From assembly GCF_051014685.1 (NCBI RefSeq), contig NC_135058.1, positions 8,904,811-8,968,810 on the forward strand: DNA of 64,000 nucleotides. Direction: 5' to 3'. Under the pieces are notes generated by a model. That model had not been told where the DNA came from and did no database searches. It was given only the letters and a program-made list of their open reading frames with translations. This DNA is from Ptiloglossa arizonensis. Lineage: Eukaryota > Arthropoda > Insecta > Hymenoptera > Colletidae. Within the stretch, counting starts at the first letter, position 1. Every line of letters begins with the position of its first letter. Positions 12,116 to 24,059 of the stretch are shown here, piece by piece. A program made the translations under genes and the position numbers.

Positions 12116-13079
12116 AACGCACCACCCTTGATTTTTCATTGAAAAAAATTCCGAGGGACGTTGCGGGGAAAAATCCATTTCTCGTCCACGGTTTAAAATA
12201 TTCATCGTTTTACATCGAATAAAATCCCCGGGACAGGGACGTCGAGAGTGGGAAGGGGACAGGTTTTTACACGGGGGGTAACGAGGAGAGGGGGTGACGA
12301 TGGTGGAGAGACCGTGGCGGAAAACGCGGTTAGCTTCCGTCGAAAAGCGAAACGCGAATTATGTCGTTTCGACGAATAATGATGAGAGAACGCGGCCGCC
12401 ACCCGTCAATCAGTGTCCTTTACGTCCTGCGGCCGATTTAATTATCCGATAGCTCTACCAACGCCCACGCCCCACGTCCCTGACGTTTCAACGTCATCCT
12501 CCTCTCTTTTCCGCTCCCCTACCTTTTTGCCTCCCCCCGATCGAGAGCAATCATAATAACGGCGAGCCGGTATTCAAATAACGCGCAATTCGAAAACTGT
12601 CCGTGGAAAATCGGCTCACACATCGCGCGGGGACCGATCGTGGAACGAAAAAAACAGGGGAACAAAAAAGAAGAAAAAAAAAGGTATTAATACACGATCG
12701 CTGAAAACGATGGTCCGACGAAAAGTTGCGGGTATTTTTTACCGCGACGCGTTCACCCGGGTGCAAACCCCGTCGGTCCAATCACGAATGTCACCCATCG
12801 TCCCCGACCAATGAATTTGACCAGAAGTCGAATTTTTCACTCATTTTTCCACGCCGAAACGACCGAGTTGGCCCAGTTAACTCGGTGAAAACGTTGTCGA
12901 ATCGTTGTCGAACGAAAAATTGTTTCGAAAAGTTTTGCATCGATTTCGCGTGTCGTTCTTGCTCCGTTTGGACATAATATTGTGCTTTCTTGTAGCGTGG
13001 CAATGTTTATTTCAATTTGTGTACCGATTTTTGGTAATACTCGATTCGAAGACGGATACAGTGTATTTACGTAGGACCA

Positions 13080-13660
13080 GTTTCTAGATCCCGGGCCCAA
13101 GTCCCAATTACTGATCTCGATTCCAAAATTCAGAAGCATCGCGAAAGACTTGCTTGGTTCGTTTGAAAGATATAATGCAACAAATTCCATGGAAGTACAG
13201 TAACGGTCAATTTCTCCATCCTGGGCCCAAGACCCAAAAACTTGCCCCGTTTCTAAAATTCCCGCGCCACGAAACACTCGGTTCATTCTCGAAGGATACA
13301 ATGCAACGAATCCCAAGAAAGTACAATAAAAACCAATTTCTCGCTCCCGGGCCCAAGTCCCAAAAACTCGCCCCGTTTCTAAAATTCCTGCACCGCGAAA
13401 CTCTCGGTTCCTTCTCAAAGAATATAATACAACAAATCCTAAGAAAGTGCAATAAAAACCAATTTCTCGCTCCCGGGCCCAAGTCCCAAAAACTCGCCCC
13501 GTTTCTAAAATTCCTGCACCGCGAAACTCTCGGTTCCTCCTCGAAGAATATAATGCAACGAATCCCGAGAAAGCGCAACGAGGATTTAATTTCTCGATCC
13601 GGGGCCCAAGTCCCAAGGATCCCGGGGTACGATCTCGCCGGTTTGAAAATTCAAACGCGT
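13080..13660. repeat. 126-bp minisatellite, five units
   Basis: Unit landmarks TCCYGGGCCC occur at 13089, 13219, 13345, 13471 and 13598 (spacings 130, 126, 126, 127). The two central units are almost identical and the outer ones are diverged. Because 126 is a multiple of three, a stop-free unit stays open along the array on both strands: 322 codons on minus (12837-13805) and 252 on plus (13154-13912). Neither frame has a recognisable domain or convincing splice context, so I read them as repeat artefacts. Confidence 0.92.
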
Positions 13661-14849
13661 AGCACGGAACACCTACGACGTTCGTTCGCCGAGAGTGTAA
13701 CGAAAGGAATTTCAAGAAGGTACTGGTGGGACCCGTTTCTCCGTTGTACGGCGGTAACGCGTTTGTCAGCGATCCCAATAACTCCGGGCGCCGCACAAAG
13801 TGCATTACCTATGCATCAGAGGGAACGGCGCGAGCGTGTCGTGGTGCGCATTACGACGGATAGTGGCAACAGAACCAATCAGTTGCGTTTGCAGCCACTC
13901 AAGTACACTTAAGTGGCGCATATCGCCGCGCCTAATTACGTTAGTTCCATCGATCCTGACCGTCCACTAAAGACCCGATTATCAGCATGCATTATCGGCC
14001 GAGTTAAGGGCTCTCTATAGTGTCCTCGGCTACGCCTCTTCCCGTGAAAGCGAAACACGCGCGTCAAACCGCCGAAGATACATTAATCATTTCGCGAATC
14101 GATCCCCGAGATTGAGCCCCGCCGCTCCGAGCCACGAGCGACCGGCTTTATACATATTAACCGTTCCCGAAGAGCGAGAGCGCAGCGAGCGGGTGTGCGC
14201 GCGCCCGCGCGCCGAGTTAATTACCATAATTGCCGAGTAATAATTGAACAAAAAGTTAAAAGCTTTCGTAATTGCGTCGCGCGCGTACAGAGAGAGATCT
14301 CGCGTCGATTCATCTTCGGAACATCGTTCCTCGAGACCGCACCGATCTTTTCCACCAAGATAGTTCCCCGCTGAACCGTACCGGAGTATCTAAGCTTTTG
14401 CTCGTAACCCCCATTGATCGGAGATTACGAACTACGGAGGCATCCACCGCTTAGTATTCACCCGGGAGATTCGAATCGGAATAATTAATCCTCTCTTAGC
14501 GTTCGAATCATCGAGGAGGGAGGGTCTCGCGGTTGCAAGGATGTTTACTCGCGGTTCAATTTTTTCCACCGGAGTTTTACCAATAATTTCATCGGGGCGA
14601 AGACCCGGTATAATGTAAGACAATGAGAACGAGTTCCGTGCTCGTAGCGCTGGAGAGTACCGAGGATTTTGCCTCTAATCTCTCCGATCCGAAAATCATA
14701 AACTACGATACGAAACCTCCTCCCCTGACTCTCGGCGCACCGCTACAAGGGTGTATCGGACTTGGAATAATTAGCCGCCTTATTGTTATCCGAAACACAG
14801 ATTAACGGACACGAAAGATCCTGGACTCTGGTTACCAGCAGATGCAAGG

Positions 14850-15350
14850 ATGTTCACTCGAGTCATTTTTGCTGGTGGAGTTTTATACAACTTCGCTAGA
14901 GGTAAGATCTCGAACAGACCTGGAACACTACCGGTGTAGTACCAAAAATATAGAAGTCACCTCTACCGAGTAAGATTGACTAAAAGTAACTAGTTGTGTT
15001 CATGGCTACTTAGACCAAGTATCTATAACTCCATTGATCCAAAGATCAGGAACAAGAATATCTACCCCCCACAGAAGTCACCTCTATCGAATAAGATTGA
15101 CTAGGAGTAACTAGTTCTCTCGTAGTGTTCATGGTTACTTATACCAAGTGTCTTTCACCCTACTGATCCAAGGATCAGGAACAAGAATATCTACCCTCAT
15201 AGAATTCACCTTTATCGAATAAAACTGACTAGAAGTAACTAGTCCTCTCGTTGCATTTATAGCTACTTAGACCAAGTGTCTTTAACCCCACAGATCCAAA
15301 GAACAGAAATATCTACCCTCGTAAAAACCATCTCTACCAAATAGGTTTAC
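14850..15350. repeat. about 125-bp minisatellite, roughly four units
   Basis: AGAAGTCACCTCTA-type starts occur at 14952, 15073, 15201 and, degenerate, near 15323 (spacings 121, 128, about 122). Units share GATTGACTA, AGTAACTAG, CTTAGACCAAGT, GATCCAAAGATCAG and GAATATCTACCC. A diverged stretch (GCAAGGATGTTCACTCG, 14842) also matches 14534, about 308 bases earlier. Confidence 0.85.
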
Positions 15351-16004
15351 CCCATAACGACTAGTCTAATCATATTCGAATAATCGAGAACCGAGGGACC
15401 CTCGACCGCAATCTCCACCATTCTCAAATACATTTACCAACGGATGATCCTAGCTTTGTTGAAACGTAACGAACAATGTCATCCTTACGCACGATGCAAC
15501 CCTCGGACCGCGTCAACCCGTACATCTATCCCGTTCGATCGAGAGAATTCAAAGTGTGGGACAAGTTTCGCGCGAAGTCTCACCGGCGTTTCCTTATCCG
15601 GCGCAAATTGCAAACTTCTCTCTCGAAGAAGAAGCGTCACGAACGATCTCGTGGCGCGGTAAGACGACCAAGTACCGGGAAACGCGTTTCGAAAGGGTCG
15701 CGGATTACGTGGCCCCCGCTTTGCGCGCAAAACTAACTCCTCTCATCGATCTAGCGGTGCATAGGCAACCGCCTGGCAACGCGAGAACCTGGTAACTTCC
15801 ACGCGAGAAACTGTCGTGGTATCGCGGGAAAAAGCGACGATCAACTTTGGACAACGTTCCACCGTCCCCGGTGTTCACCGGTATAATTGAGCAGCTGTCA
15901 ATGGCGCGGAACCGTTCTCCCTACACGGTTTCTTGCAACAACGCTCGAACAAAAAGCAACCAGGAAACGTTTCACGATGGCTATACACACCTCACCCTGA
16001 CCCC

Positions 16005-16445
16005 TCGCCGCGAACATCTCGAAGATGAATCATCGAACGAATACACCGCGGCATAATCGCGGAATTTCTTTTCCTCTTACCTTATTTATTCGCCACGTTG
16101 AACGTCCGTGGATTAAACGTACGGCGAAGTCAAGACCGAAACCCTCTGTTCTCGAAGACGAATCGAGGGAACAGTACAGGGAAGACGGTTGCTGCTTTTT
16201 TATTCCTCTCGATCCTCGGAGCCGTGCGTCAGAGATTAACTATACGGTACCGATGAAGTTAATACGGGAACCTTCTGTTCTCGATGACGAATCGAGAGAA
16301 TAACCGGATAATCGACGAGTTTTTATTCCGTACGGTCCGCGAACCGTTAGGGATTAAGCGCGTAGAACACCGAGCTAACGACGAAACCGTTCCGTTCTCG
16401 AAGACGAATCGAGGGAACACCGGGATGATCGAGCGTTATTAGGTC
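16005..16445. repeat. about 127-bp diverged tandem repeat, four units
   Basis: The landmark TTCTCGAAGACGAATCGAG occurs at 16149, 16278 (one change) and 16395, and degenerate at 16015 (spacings 134, 129, 117). Conservation is strongest around this landmark and weak elsewhere in the unit. Confidence 0.75.
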
Positions 16446-17739
16446 GTTTCGACTGTGAACCTCGCGTTCGAGAATTAACTGGCCGCGTGATACTACGATG
16501 TTACTTCCGGTGATGAAATTTTACAAACGCGTTTCGATCACGGTTCTTTTGAAAGGTAGTCCGAACGAATCCATTGATCCACGGATTCCATTTCTTGGAA
16601 TAAACGGAACGACGACTTAGCTAGTGCAACATGTTGGTCACGAAGTCACCAACTGTGTCAGATTCGTAACACAGAATACAATACAGATTCTGTATTAGAT
16701 TTTAGGGACTGTGTTCGTTTCGTGGAAAGGGTCGTCAGTTACCTGGTCAACGGTTTAACTGTGTATTTTCTTTTCCAGTTTTCTACAGTCAGTCGCAAGC
16801 AGAGTCGAGAAAAGAACACGTTACAAAGTTAAGTTACTATCTTACTAGGTACGCGAGATCCCCGTGTATTACAATAAACCAAACACTATAATCCGAACTT
16901 TCATCTGGGACACTTCTGTCGCATTTACTCGCGATTGGAACACACTTACAAAACGATGACACGGTTTTCAACCCTTTGGCTACGAAAGCCGTGTGCACAC
17001 TCTCTCAGAAACAAGTCTATCGATACGATAGGTTGTACGATAGGATTTTTCATCGAAAGAAGAACACCTTCGTAGCGAAAGGTTCAATCGAGCGTGCGAT
17101 ATCGGTCCGAAAACGGAACACGACGAATCTCGTACGTTCCAGAGACACCTTTCAATGATCCGGGAAGATATTGCGAAGTGTCAAGATTCCGAAGTATCGA
17201 GAAACGTCGAGCGAGGGGTTGGGGTACTCGTGGCTGGAAAGTTTGCGAGGAAATCGGAACGAGAGTCCGTAAGACGTTCGGGAAGGACAAGCTACGTGAA
17301 CGAGGAACGACAGAGAAGAGAGCTCCGGGGGGCTGGCGGTTTTCCTGGTACCGCAAAACCACCAACACGTGGCGCAGATTCCGAAACCACCCGACGACCA
17401 GAGCCGACCGCATTTGCCCTATAACTGGACCAACTTACACCCCCGTAGTTCGGAAACCAGGCGTTGGTCAAGGTCTTCGTAGCCGGTACACGAGATCCGG
17501 GCTCTGATACACGTATTTCGAGTATTTAACGCGCGGCATCGTTGGCCAGGTGCTTGCTGCTCTCCTCGCACCGTCCCGTTCTACGATCTACGGAACGCTC
17601 GGTCGCCATTTTGCGAATTAATCCGACCACGATGCCCCACCGTGTTATCTTATTAAGTCCCGAGTACCGAGTTACGGTTAATGGACGCTCGGTGACGATC
17701 ACGATCCCCTGGGCGCTACGTTTTACATTGTTTCGATCT

Positions 17740-17987
17740 TCGTGCTCGTTCGTCAACGTGGATTTTTATTTATTTTTCTTTTTTTTTCATTTGCTAATAT
17801 TCTTCTAGGCGTTGAATCACGCGCTCTTCGTGCTCGTTCGTCAACGTGGATTTTTATTTCTTTTCTATTTTTTTTTTTTTTTTGTTTCTTTGGTAATATT
17901 CTTCTAGGCGTTGAATCACGCGCTCTTATTTTCTTTTCTTTTTTTTTGTTTCTTTGGTAATATTCTTCTAGGCGTCGAATCACGCGC
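17740..17987. repeat. 88-bp tandem repeat, 2.7 units
   Basis: CGTGCTCGTTCGTCAACG starts units at 17741 and 17829. Each unit continues through a long T-rich run to TAATATTCTTCTAGGCGT and GAATCACGCG. A third unit (about 17927-17987) lacks the first quarter. Confidence 0.88.
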
Positions 17988-17999
17988 CACGATTTCGCG

Positions 18000-19220
18000 C
18001 GTCATAACGAGCAACGATAATAATGATAATTAATCCAATTACGACGCAACGCTTCGGCGTGTTGTCTCCTCGAGTCCGATCGCAACGATTCGATTCGTTC
18101 GTTTCAAAGAAACGTGGGACGCGTTTCTTTCGTTTCTACTCCGCTTCGTTAATTTTCTTCCTCGCGTCAGGGGATGTCCAGCTATTGCAAATATCGTGAC
18201 TCGACCGACGACGATCACGGACAGCTATAGACGCGGAGCTTCGATTTTCTCCTTCGTTTCCTATAATCCACGGATTGGACTAGAAACACGTGCACCGAGT
18301 AACTCTCACGTACTCGAAAATAACTTCTTTAGAATGTTCAAGTTATCGATATTCTCCTTAGATATGGATACTACGTCCGTTTCTACGTTACTTTAAAGAC
18401 CCTCTGTACTTTCAACATTGAACAAAAGAGTCTACACCTTTTCCCAATAAACTCAGAGTGTACACGTGCAAAAAACCCATAAAAAAATAGTCGTCCGTAA
18501 AATTTGCCACTCTGTATCCTATTTTTACCAAAAACTACCACACTACGGACCCCTTATGAAACCATTCACCAATCAACTTGCTCGATTCTTCGAATATTCC
18601 TACTCGAGGACAAATATTCCGTTTCCAGAATCCTCGCGCAGGATAACGCGAAGTGTCATACGCGTGCAACGTTCGAAAAATGTGGCGAAGAATCGAGCAA
18701 CCCTCGCGAACAATTAAAGTATCGTTAATTTCTCGGTGCTCGGTTCCCTCGATTACGAGCGAGTTCGCGCGATCCGGGATGGTCGCTTACGATTCTCGGC
18801 CCGTACGAGCGTTTCTCGTCGCGCTCGGTGAAACGCGTGGCATTAATTTTCCTCTCGGTCTGGTTTCCTCTGTATGGAGTAGCGGCGGCGTTTGAAAACT
18901 CACGACCCGCGGGGATCGAGCGGCACGATTTCGAACGTATTCTCCGGGGACGGGGGAAGGTGGTCGGTGGCGGTTTCGAGCGAAAAATCGAAATCTAATT
19001 GCGACGTCTCGCATGGGAGAACGAGGCCGAGTTGGGGGCGTCGCGGTGCGCGGTGGTGCAGCGGGTGTTCCACACCTGCGAAAGTATAGCAACCGTCCGC
19101 GGTGTCGGTACGATGAGAGAGACACGACACCGTCTGCTTCGACGCTCGCGAACACAAACGGATTACCAGTGTCTGGGGCTCCGCGCTCGACGCGAACCCG
19201 TGAGCGGAGCATCGAGCCAC
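18000..19220. other. gro: intron segment, unique sequence becoming CpG-rich
   Basis: Unique sequence, AT-rich to about 18.7 kb and CpG-rich from 18.75 to 19.25 kb. The minus-strand 309-codon frame (18787-19716) crosses this and the GA-rich block; its N-terminal half is Ser/Leu from the microsatellite, and no domain was recognised. Confidence 0.5.
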
Positions 19221-19235
19221 CAAGCCACCGAACCA

Positions 19236-19417
19236 CCGAGCGAGCGAGCGAGCGAGCGAGCGAGCGAACACGGAAATTATGCAACGCGATAACAGTTCCC
19301 CCTAATATCGCCAGACAATGCGCCTCAAGATTTGCATGAAGCACGGGGTCGTGAACGACGACTACGACTACGACTACGACTACGAGAAGGACGACGAGGA
19401 GGAGAAGGAGGAGGAGA
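19236..19417. repeat. (CGAG)n then (GACTAC)n/(GAG)n microsatellites
   Basis: CGAG repeats at 19236-19267, unique sequence, then GACTAC repeats grading into GAG/GAC triplets at 19356-19417. An Asp/Tyr/Glu-rich spurious frame results. Confidence 0.85.
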
Positions 19418-19509
19418 ATGACGGTTTCGAGCTGAGAGAAAGAGAAACGTCGGGGGACCACAGTGGGATTCGAGGGTTCGCGTCGCGGGAACCGCAGACG
19501 GAGTGAACG

Positions 19510-19608
19510 AAGAGAGAGAGAGAGATGAGGAGAAAGCGAAGGGAGAGAGCGTAGGAGAGAGTAGGAGAGTGAGAGAGAACGCGAGAGTGTCGAAAGTAAA
19601 GGAGGAAG

Positions 19609-19659
<51 letters not shown>

Positions 19660-20209
19660 TGAACAGTAGAGTGAGAGAGAGACAAGAGAGTGAACAGTGT
19701 AATAAGAGAGAGTCAAGAGAGTGAACTGTGTAATGAGAGAGAGTCAAGAGGGTGAACAGTGTGATAAGAGAGAGTCAAGAGAGTGAACAGTAGAGTGTGT
19801 GTGTGAGAGAGAAAGAGAGAAAGAGAGAGAGAAGAGAAGAGAGTGAACAGTAGAGTGAGAGAAAGACAAGAGAGTGAACAGTAGAGTGAGAGAGAGACAA
19901 AATAGTGAACAGTAAAGTGAGACAGAGACAAGATAGTGAAGAGTAGAGTGAGAGAGAGGACAAGAGAGTGAACAGTAGAGTGAGTGAGAACGCGAGAGAG
20001 AGAGCAAGACATTAAGAGAGAACACGAGAGAGAGAGAGAGAGAATGAGTGAGAACCCGAGAGAGAGGGCAAGGCATTAAGAGAGGACACAGGAGAGAGAG
20101 AAAGAGAGCGACAGAGAACGCAAGAGAGTAAGCGAGCGAGTGCGAGGACCCAAGAGAGAACAAAGCGAGAGAGTAATATATAGATGACGACAGAGAGACA
20201 GAGAGAGAA

Positions 20210-20296
<87 letters not shown>
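19510..20296. repeat. 800-bp purine-rich block with 30-bp GTGAACAGT units and (TA)n/(GA)n end
   Basis: Plus strand is GA-rich throughout. From 19660 to 19990 it carries repeated GTGAACAGTAGAGTGAGAGAG units of roughly 30 bases with expansions. It ends in a pure (TA)n tract at 20212-20256 followed directly by (GA)n to 20296. The Ser/Leu-rich minus-strand frames over it are composition artefacts. Confidence 0.92.
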
Positions 20297-20301
<5 letters not shown>

Positions 20302-21434
20302 CAGTGGTGGATACGATGCACGCTTCGTCGACAGCGGTGTATCTTATTGATCATTATGATTATTCCCCGAAGCAGACTGCGAATTCATCCCGGGGCCACG
20401 GTGCGCGACCGACATTTGCATAAGCAATGCATTTTGATTCGCAGACCCACATTGTGAGCGGAACACGCGAATGACATAAATAATGCATGGCGTAATGATC
20501 GCGCGCCCGCACGTTCGCGCACGTTCCGCGAGCGGCTGAGTGTCCACGAGGGGTTGAGAGGCGAGGAGGATGTGACGAAGGGAGCAGGGAGGGGTTGGGT
20601 TATACATCGTGAAACGAGAACGATTCTCGCGCTCATAATTCTTTGGTATGTGCGAGCTTACCGGAGAGGAGTACAGGGGAAGCGAAACCTCGACCATCGC
20701 TACACACTCGTTAACGATAATCGAGAGATTTTATTCGCGTATCGATCCGACAACCGTACACGCTCGTGTAATGTTTTCCTTTTTTTTTTTTCTTTCTTCT
20801 TCGTTGCCCCCCTTTCTCGATTTTTATTATCCGGTTTACGAGCAGCTATTGTTTCCGTCGAAAGTATTTCACTCGTCGTGAGAATACGCTTCGAGGTGTT
20901 CGAACGAGATCCGTTTAGGCTAACTTCGCCCCGATACACTGAAACCATCGACTTCGAAACGACGTAGTCGAAATGTACTGCTCGTCCGCGAGAAGATGGC
21001 GTACGAGCGTCCCCACTCTACGCTCTACCAGTTCCCCCACCACTGCGCGCCGATTCTCGCTATTGGCCGCTGTCGATCGTCGTCGAAATCGAAACTTAGA
21101 AAATTAGAAATTAGAATATTTACTAATCTGGGTTTGATTAGTAATCAAACCACCAAAACCAAACCCCCTCCACCAAAAAAAAAAATTTAACAAATGACTT
21201 CAATCAAGATGAAGAAGATGTCGATGTCGTCCTCCATAGAAATTTCATGCGAGCAATATTTCTTTACGACTCTGTAAACGCTTATCGCCAAACTTTATGC
21301 AACTTTTTTCTCTCAATATACAATAATGTATTATGATAACCAGCACCCAAACTTAGATTTCTTTGAAACACTTCCAAGGAACGAATTCTAATACTCGTAC
21401 ACTTCAAAGCGACCTTACTGTCGTCAACAGTGCT

Positions 21435-21560
21435 GCAAAATAACAAGTATACCGATAAACTATCCAATATTTCTACTTTTCAGCTTCCAATGTGAACAAA
21501 TAACAAGTACACCGATAAACCAGCCAATATTTCTACTTTTCAGCTTCCAATGTGAACAAA
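21435..21560. repeat. 60-bp tandem duplication
   Basis: Two nearly identical copies starting at ACAAGTA (21443 and 21503), each running through CCAATATTTCTACTTTTCAG and CTTCCAATGTGAACAAATAA. Few differences, so the duplication is recent. Confidence 0.92.
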
Positions 21561-22428
21561 TAACACTGAACGGGTCGATTCCACGCAGATTGTCGGGAAA
21601 ATTCGAGACACCGTGTACATTGCTCAACGATGTTCAGCTATACGGTTGATCCGGTTTGGGTGCTATCCGAAAGACTTCTCCCCACTCCGAGTTGCTTTGT
21701 CCACGATCCATCGAGAATCCGGTTGTGCGTGGGAGACGTCGAAGCCAACGGGAAATTTGTTGCAAAGTTAGGGGTGGTTGTCTGTTTTGTTACACGCGAT
21801 GGCCGAGACGCACGAACATAACGGAACGAACGTGACCCATGGTGCTTAACGACCCCGGTTCGACGCTCGGGGTTTACGACGCCTCTTTGTTATCGAGTCA
21901 AAGGAATTTAGTCCCGTAGGTAAACATTTTTGTCGATGATTGTAACACTGCAGCGATGAATCCCCTCCCTGTGGACCGATCGTTGAAATCTGACTCCGAA
22001 ATATAAAACACCATCGCACTGTGAACTCGATCTTAGGAATTCGTGGATCACGATTCTCGAATTTCGGTAGCAAATTGTCAAATAAATTTTCACAGGTGCC
22101 CGAATAACGGTTCGAGAATTCGAGAAACAAATTGCCGAATTATTTCGGACAGATGCATCGGAATCTTTGGAGAAACCGTTGTAAATTTGCAACGCCAGTC
22201 GGGGTAACATACAACGCGTTAATTTATCGACGACGGGTAACAGTGACGCGGGAAAAAGTGCAACGCAGGAGCTTAAAATCGAAGCTGACGATGTTACAAA
22301 TAAATGTGAAAAATTTCGAGGCAAAGTATTCACCGTTTAATTTTTCATTATTGCTTTGAGTAGTTATACGGGGGAAATAAAGATAATGGGACGTTGGGGG
22401 AACTCTGTTTAGATCTAATTGTTTCTTG

Positions 22429-22940
22429 ACATAAAGATTAACACTACTCGTAGAGTAACATAAAGATTAACACTACTCGTACAGTAACAGAAAAATTAAC
22501 ACTACTCGTAGACTAACATAAAGATTAATGCTACTCGTAGACTAACATAAAGATTAATGCTACTTGTAGAGTAATATAAAGATTGACACTACTAGTAGAG
22601 TAACAAAGATTAATACTACTCGTAGAGTAACATGAAAATTAACTCTACTCGTAGAGTAACAGAAAAATTAACACTACTCGTAGACTAACATAAAGATTAA
22701 TGCTACTCGTAGAGTAACATAAAGATTAATGCTACTTGTAGAGTAATATAAAGATTGACACTACTAGTAGAGTAACAAAGATTAATACTACTCGTAGAGT
22801 AACATGAAAATTAACTCTACTCGTAGAGTAACATAAAGATTAATGCTACTCGTAGAGTAACACAAAGATTGACGCTACTCGTGGAGTAACATAAAGATTA
22901 ATACTACTCGTAGACTAACATAAAGATTAACACACACCAG
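22429..22940. repeat. 29-bp minisatellite, about 18 units, with 172-bp higher-order repeat
   Basis: Units read roughly ACATAAAGATTAAYRCTACT followed by CGTAGAGTA. Each holds a small palindrome TACTC-GTA-GAGTA. A block starting TACTTGTAGAGTAATATAAA at 22561 recurs at 22733, showing that a six-unit block of 172 bases was itself duplicated. This is a eukaryotic minisatellite, not a CRISPR array: there are no unique spacers. Confidence 0.95.
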
Positions 22941-23621
22941 TTTAATCTCGTACATCCCTTACACTATTACAAACTTCAAACTATAACCCAATTTACACCT
23001 AACTTTACGATCGGCTCACGTTCCCTACAACATTCGTATCCTCGTTCGGAGTACGTTCGATAAAAACAACCTCTCACAATTTGAATACGATGTGCAACCG
23101 TTTGCACACGTTGAGCAAAATTCGTCCTTGACTTCGTTTCCTCGTATCGTTTCCTCCAACTGCGTGACCAGATTTTAGTTCGACAATCGTATTATCGTTT
23201 ATGCTCTTTGTGTACGTGCAGCGCCGCGCGAGTCACGGCTTCTATAAATCATGCCACCGGCGACATAGTCGACTTTGAACGGGCCTGATTTAAACATTAC
23301 TACGTACGTCTGTATATTCTATCCCGGTCGGTAGACATATCCACCGTAGACAGGTACTCGATATCGTAGAATACATCTGTACCTCTTATACCGCGCTCGT
23401 CTAATACGGTTCAATTTAAAATCGAGTTCGATCAACCTTCTGACCTATCGCCTTCCTTAACCACTCGTGACATTTTACGAGTCTCTTCGACGGAATGGAT
23501 GCATCGACCCGTCGGTTTCGATTTCGTTCTTCGACGCCTGTAAGGAATCGCTGAAAGCTTCGAAATAAATGGTAAAACAAACCAACGCGCCGATTTACCG
23601 TCTCGAAGTTCGTACTACATT

Positions 23622-24042
23622 CGCGAGTTTATTTCTTTATTTCTTTGGGCGAGTTCCTTGGGTCTTTTTCGACCCGTTCTCGCGATACATTCCCCATCGA
23701 TCGAACGATTATCTTGAAACATATTAACGTATTTCATTATACGCTCGATGTTTTTCGGATCGAAAATATCCCGAGTGTAAGAAACTCGTGTTTTTAACTT
23801 TGTAATATAATGACAGGACCGAGGAAATACTAAAGTGGCAATTTTCGATAGCTTCGATCGTGGAAGGGGAATGTATCGCGAGGATGGGTCGAAACAGACC
23901 CAAAAACCTTACTTTGAAAAAAAAGAAGAAACTCGAAATTTGTACAGTTAATCTCGGTGAGTTTCTTTCTTTCGACTCGTTCTCGTGGTGGGTCGAAAAA
24001 GACCCGAGGAACTCACCCAAAGAGAAAAAGAAGAAACTCGCT
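23622..24042. mobile_element. inverted-repeat element with GGGTC hairpins (probable non-autonomous relic)
   Basis: The arm at 23622-23683 and its inverted counterpart at 23982-24042 share about 60 bases, including GGGTCTTTTTCGACCC (23660-23675) against GGGTCGAAAAAGACCC (23990-24005), a CGAGTTCC/GGAACTC block and an A/T-rich outer part ending at AAACTCG. A third partial copy lies inside (GGGTCGAAACAGACCC, 23886-23901). A related core with adjacent GGTTAAC lies at 27666-27703. No transposase frame remains. The GGGTC-palindrome next to TTAAC recalls termini of piggyBac-like elements; that link is a guess. Confidence 0.55.
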
Positions 24043-24059
24043 AAGTTTAAAATACAAAC

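Noticed and set aside
18787..19716. 309-codon minus-strand open frame
   Set aside because: Its first half is Ser/Leu encoded by the GA/CT microsatellite and the rest is CpG-rich sequence with no domain; frames on both strands overlap it.
22429..22940. CRISPR-like regular repeat
   Set aside because: Units abut with no unique spacers, the host is a eukaryote and no cas gene is present; it is a minisatellite.
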